Shown in pieces: positions 60,777 through 64,000 of a DNA stretch of 64,000 nucleotides. The notes beneath the pieces are model-generated. The model was not told where the DNA came from and searched no databases. It saw only the letters and a program-made list of their open reading frames with translations. Each line of letters starts with the position of its first letter. The stretch's first letter is position 1. Source of the DNA: Azospirillum brasilense (GTDB taxonomy: Bacteria > Pseudomonadota > Alphaproteobacteria > Azospirillales > Azospirillaceae); assembly GCF_003349955.1 (NCBI RefSeq), contig NZ_QLKQ01000011.1, forward strand, positions 1 to 64,000, written 5' to 3'. Position numbers and translations under genes: made by a program.

Positions 60777-61781
60777 TCACTCCGCCGCATGATGCCGCAG
60801 CCGTCCGTCCGGATCGGCCTGCCCGTTGCGGAGCTGCTCCTCGTACCAGCGGCGGTGATGATCCTTGGCCCAGTTCTCGTCCACCACGCCGCTGCCCATG
60901 GCGTCGAAGGCGCCCTCCATGCCGATGGTGCCGATGTAGATGTGCCCGATGATCAGCGCGATCATCAGCGCCGCCACCACCCCGTGCGCCACATGGAGGA
61001 TCTGCATACCGCCGATCCCGGTGACGGCGAAGGGCATCATCAGCAGGAAGCCGGTGAGCGACAGCGCGAAGCCGCCGAACACCACCGCCCAGAAGACGCC
61101 CTTCTGGCCGGCGTTGAAGCGCCCGGCCTCCGGATGCTCGCCGGATTTGCTCAGCACGCCGCCGAGCGTCTTCAGCCAGACGAGGTCGGCCTTCTCCGGG
61201 ATGTTGTCGCGCACCCACAGCACGAAGATCATCAGCAGGCCCAGGACGAAGGGCACGCTGAAGAAGTTGTGCATGTACTTGCTGGCCTCGGCCAGCATCG
61301 TGAAGTTCGGGTGGCCGATCAGCGGGATCAGCAGCATGCGCCCGAAGGTCAGGATCAGCCCGGTCAGCGCCATCAGCAGGAAGCTGACCGCCGTCGTCCA
61401 GTGGGCGAAGCGGTCCATGCCGCCGAAGCGCGGCACCTGACGCCCCGACCGGCCGCCCTGGATGCGGATGGTGCCACGGATCAGGTAGAAGAGTCCCAGC
61501 GCCGCGATCGGTCCCAGGATCAGCGCGCCCGCGATGATCTTCAGCCAGACCATGCGGAACTCGCGCCATTCCCGCCCCTCCGGCTGGACCAGGACGCCCA
61601 GCTTCGCGTCCGGGATGCTGATCCGCCCGGAGAGTTTGCCGTCCGGCGTCTGATAGAGCTGCACCTCGTCCTTCGAGGTCGGCGAGGTCGGCCCCGGCGT
61701 CTGGTAGAACTGCGCCTGCACCGCCGGGGCGGCGAGCAGCAGAACGAACAGGACCAGCAGGGGGCGCAGGAGCTTCGTCAT
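60777..61781 (-). CDS. Formate dehydrogenase cytochrome b556 (gamma) subunit
   Basis: 334 residues. An N-terminal signal (MTKLLRPLLVLFVLLLAAPA) leads into a periplasmic stretch, then four membrane spans with haem histidines (FAHWTTAVSFLLMALTGLIL; QILHVAHGVVAALMIALIIG; IGHIYIGTIGMEGAFDAMGS). This is the FdnI/FdoI family that anchors the catalytic subunits and passes electrons to quinone. It is last in the fdh run; a family B repeat separates it from the iron-sulfur subunit gene. Confidence 0.93.
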   Translation of the reverse strand: MTKLLRPLLVLFVLLLAAPAVQAQFYQTPGPTSPTSKDEVQLYQTPDGKLSGRISIPDAKLGVLVQPEGREWREFRMVWLKIIAGALILGPIAALGLFYLIRGTIRIQGGRSGRQVPRFGGMDRFAHWTTAVSFLLMALTGLILTFGRMLLIPLIGHPNFTMLAEASKYMHNFFSVPFVLGLLMIFVLWVRDNIPEKADLVWLKTLGGVLSKSGEHPEAGRFNAGQKGVFWAVVFGGFALSLTGFLLMMPFAVTGIGGMQILHVAHGVVAALMIALIIGHIYIGTIGMEGAFDAMGSGVVDENWAKDHHRRWYEEQLRNGQADPDGRLRHHAAE

Positions 61782-61838
61782 GTCGCGTCCTTCCCTAGAG
61801 ACAATGCGCTTTGCGGGGTGCCGCGTCGGGACAGGCTT

Positions 61839-61924
61839 GCCCCCACCCCGGCCCTCCCCCGCTGTCGCAGGGGAGGGAGTTTCGTCCCCTCCCCTGCAAA
61901 GCGGGGGAGGGTTAGGGAGGGGGC
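61839..61924. repeat. Family B palindromic repeat inside the fdh operon
   Basis: GCCCCCACCCCGGCCCTCCC ... CGCAGGGGAGGGA, spacer, then CCCCTCCCCTGCAAAGCGGG and GTTAGGGAGGGGGCAA. It occupies the spacer between the iron-sulfur and cytochrome subunit genes, where it may reduce or separate expression of the last gene. Confidence 0.85.
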
Positions 61925-61934
61925 AATACCCCCC

Positions 61935-62570
61935 TCAGCTTCCGCCGGTGCCCTCGCGGCCCGGGCCGAAGGCGTTGCCACGGTCGTTCTCGCGGTAGGC
62001 GGTGGTCCAGCCCCAGGCGCCGGAGCCGTAGCCACGGCGCACCACCCGCTCCTTGTAGATGTCGGCCAGAACGTCGCCGTCGCCAGCCATCAGCGCGCGG
62101 GTGGAGCACATCTCCGCGCAGAGCGGCAGCTTGCCCTCGGCCAGCCGGTTGGCGCCGTATTTCTGGTACTCCTCCAACGAGTTGTCCGGTTCCGGACCGC
62201 CGGCGCAGAAGGTGCATTTGTCCATCTTGCCGCGCCCGCCGAAATTGGTCGCCTGCGGGTACTGCGGCGCGCCGAAGGGGCAGGCGTAGAAGCAGTAGCC
62301 GCAGCCGATGCACAGGTCCTTCGAGTGCAGCACCACCCCGTCCGCCGTCTGGTAGAAGCAGTCCACCGGGCAGACCGCGGCGCAGGGCGGGTCGTTGCAG
62401 TGCATGCAGGCCATGGAGATGGAGCGCTCCCCCGGCACGCCGTCCTTCAGCGTGATGACGCGGCGGCGGTTGATGCCCCAGGGGATGTCGTGCTCGTTCT
62501 TGCAGGCGGTGACGCAGGCGTTGCACTCGATGCAGCGTTCCGCGTCGCACAGGAATTTCATGCGGGCCAT
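61935..62570 (-). CDS. Formate dehydrogenase iron-sulfur (beta) subunit
   Basis: 211 residues. Four 4Fe-4S ligand sets in order: CIECNACVTACKNEH, CMHCNDPPCAAVCPVDC, CIGCGYCFYACPFGA and CTFCAGGPEPDNS with a later CAEMC. It relays electrons from the molybdenum subunit to the cytochrome b subunit, on the side of the membrane set by the missing N-terminus of the alpha subunit. It starts 25 bases after the alpha subunit gene. Confidence 0.95.
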   Translation of the reverse strand: MARMKFLCDAERCIECNACVTACKNEHDIPWGINRRRVITLKDGVPGERSISMACMHCNDPPCAAVCPVDCFYQTADGVVLHSKDLCIGCGYCFYACPFGAPQYPQATNFGGRGKMDKCTFCAGGPEPDNSLEEYQKYGANRLAEGKLPLCAEMCSTRALMAGDGDVLADIYKERVVRRGYGSGAWGWTTAYRENDRGNAFGPGREGTGGS

Positions 62571-62595
62571 GGTCTCGTGTCCTCCTTGCGGCGCG

Positions 62596-64000
62596 TCAGG
62601 CCGGTTCGACGCGGCACAGCGTCACCTTGGTTTCCTGCATGAAGGTCATGGGGTCGTAGCCGTAGGTCGTCACCCCGTTGGCCGGTTCGCCCAGGACGAT
62701 GGGGTCGGTGCCCGGCGGGTAGTTCTCCCGCAGGCTGTTGCCCTGCCAGTAGCCGGAGAAGTGGAAGGGCATGAAGACCGTGCCGGCGCCGATGCGTTCG
62801 GTCACCAGGGCGCGCATCCGCGCCTTGGAGCTGTCCTCCGGCCCGTAGACCCAGACCATGCCGCCGTCGCGGATGCCCAGGCGTTCGGCGTCCTTGGGGT
62901 TGATCTCCACGAACATCGACTGCTGAAGCTCGGCCAACCAAGGGTTGGAGCGGGTCTCCTCGCCGCCGCCCTCATACTCGACCAGCCGTCCGGAGGTCAG
63001 GATGAAGGGGAAGCGCTGGCGGATGTCGCTGTCCGCGATCTTGAACTGGAGCGAGCGGGCAAGCTGCGGCAGGCGGTAGTCGCGCCGGTCCTCGATCGCC
63101 GGGTACTCCTTCACCAGCTCCGGCCGCGGCGAATAGATCGGCTCGCGGTGCAGCGGTACCGGGTCGGGCAGGTTCCAGGCGACGGCGCGGGCCTTGGCGT
63201 TGCCGTGCGGCGAACATCCATGCTTCAGCGCGACGCGGATGATGCCCATCGACAGGTCGGTCTGCCAGCTCACCTCGTCCACCTTGTCGCCGCCGATGGC
63301 CTGGATGACGCGCATCTCCTCCGCCGTCAGGTCCTTGTCCCAGCCCAGCTTGCGCAGCATCGCCATGGTGAATTCGGGATAGCCGTCCTCGATCTCCGAC
63401 CCCTTGGAATAGGAGCCGTCGGCGAGCAGGCTGACGCCGTTGCGCTCCACCCCGAAGCGGGCGCGGAAGACGCCGCCGCCTTCCATCACATGCTTGGAGG
63501 TGTCGTAGAGGACGGCACAGCCGGGGTGGCGAAGCTCCGGATGGCCCCAGCAGGGCCAGGGCAGGCCGTAATACTCGCCCTTCAGCGGGCCGCTGGTCGC
63601 CTGCATGGTGATCTTGTCGAAATCGGCCTGATGCTTCATGTGCATCTTCAGCCGTTCCGGCGACTGGCCGGTGTAGCCGGTGGACAGGCAGCCGCGGTTG
63701 ATCTCGCGCAGGATGTCCTCGGGCACCGGGCGGGTTTCCTCCACCGTGATGTGCTTGAACATCGCGTCGGCGAAGCCGAACTTGCGGGCCAGCAGATAGA
63801 TGATGGTGTAGTCGTCCTTGGACTCGAAGATCGGCTCCACGACCTTCTCGCCCCACTGCATCGACCGGTTGGAGCAGGTGCGCGAGCCGTCCGTCTCGAA
63901 CTGGGTGCAGGCCGGCAGGATGTAGGTGCCGTTCTTGCGGTCCTTGAAGGCGGCGAAGGTGGTCGGGTGCGGGTCGGCGATGACCAGCAGGGACAGCTGC
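62596..64000 (-). CDS. Formate dehydrogenase molybdopterin (alpha) subunit, N-terminus outside window
   Basis: The frame runs off the right edge, so the active-site cysteine or selenocysteine region is not visible; about 467 C-terminal residues are. SRTCSNRSMQWGEKVVEPIF, FPFILTSGRLVEYEGGGEET and VEINPKDAERLGIRDGGMVW with FMPFHFSGYWQGNSLRENYP are typical molybdopterin-binding regions of membrane formate dehydrogenases. It oxidises formate to CO2 with a bis-MGD cofactor. It is the first gene of the fdh set in this window. Confidence 0.93.
   Translation of the reverse strand, partial: QLSLLVIADPHPTTFAAFKDRKNGTYILPACTQFETDGSRTCSNRSMQWGEKVVEPIFESKDDYTIIYLLARKFGFADAMFKHITVEETRPVPEDILREINRGCLSTGYTGQSPERLKMHMKHQADFDKITMQATSGPLKGEYYGLPWPCWGHPELRHPGCAVLYDTSKHVMEGGGVFRARFGVERNGVSLLADGSYSKGSEIEDGYPEFTMAMLRKLGWDKDLTAEEMRVIQAIGGDKVDEVSWQTDLSMGIIRVALKHGCSPHGNAKARAVAWNLPDPVPLHREPIYSPRPELVKEYPAIEDRRDYRLPQLARSLQFKIADSDIRQRFPFILTSGRLVEYEGGGEETRSNPWLAELQQSMFVEINPKDAERLGIRDGGMVWVYGPEDSSKARMRALVTERIGAGTVFMPFHFSGYWQGNSLRENYPPGTDPIVLGEPANGVTTYGYDPMTFMQETKVTLCRVEPA

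Overview
The window is a high-G+C chromosomal segment (roughly two-thirds G+C by eye) from an alphaproteobacterium. The best guess is Azospirillum or a close relative in the Azospirillaceae/Rhodospirillaceae. This rests on gene content (an Amt ammonium channel behind a sigma-54/NtrC-type promoter, an RpoE-ChrR pair, CcmI/CycH-type cytochrome c maturation, IalB-like and DUF1127 proteins, alphaproteobacterial AddA) and on codon use. No 16S gene is present, so the genus is an inference. No rRNA, CRISPR array, insertion sequence or prophage was seen. There is one tRNA gene.

Layout. 0-6 kb: a lipoprotein cut by the window edge, lepA, and the glycogen genes glgA and glgC, all on the minus strand. 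6-7.6 kb: amtB with its own nitrogen-type control region. 7.7-14 kb: a methyltransferase, an AraC regulator, an asparaginase with a histidine-rich N-terminus, an RNA methyltransferase, the ECF sigma/anti-sigma pair rpoE-chrR and an IalB-like secreted protein. 14-21.7 kb: rlmN, two small membrane proteins, argG, a chemoreceptor, a rhodanese and accessory genes. 21.8-27.8 kb: the ccmCDEFGHI operon; its partner ccmAB sits 9 kb away at 36.4-37.7 kb on the other strand. Between them lie a DMT exporter with a histidine-rich tail, a four-gene polar amino-acid ABC importer and a tandem pair of AspT-like transporters. 37.8-42.6 kb: an Mrr-type endonuclease, tRNA-Ala(CGC), and the yggT-yggU-folD-corA-modD operon. 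42.6-44.4 kb: a lower-G+C patch with a DUF3800 protein, an unknown small protein and a possible structured RNA. 44.4-52.5 kb: phhB, a zincin, a uracil-DNA glycosylase, cobB, a phosphatase, a LysR regulator, trxA and addA. 58.8-64 kb: a methyltransferase, an M20 deacylase and a three-subunit membrane formate dehydrogenase, cut by the window edge.

The most interesting locus is 52.6-58.7 kb. A well-formed TPP (thiamine) riboswitch on the minus strand, directly behind a promoter, heads a tightly packed six-gene operon: a LuxE-like acyl-activating enzyme, a LuxC-like acyl reductase, an ABC ATPase, a permease, an NMT1/ThiY-like binding protein and a short-chain dehydrogenase. There are no luciferase genes in view. 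The set reads as import, carboxylate activation, reduction to aldehyde, then reduction to alcohol, under thiamine control. I propose a salvage route for an oxidised (carboxylated) thiamine precursor. This is an inference and is not something I know to have been described.

Two families of GC-rich palindromic intergenic repeats are scattered through the window (family A: five copies; family B: three copies). Several copies lie exactly at operon borders or at apparent rearrangement junctions, including the one between addA and the riboswitch operon, where addB would normally be expected.
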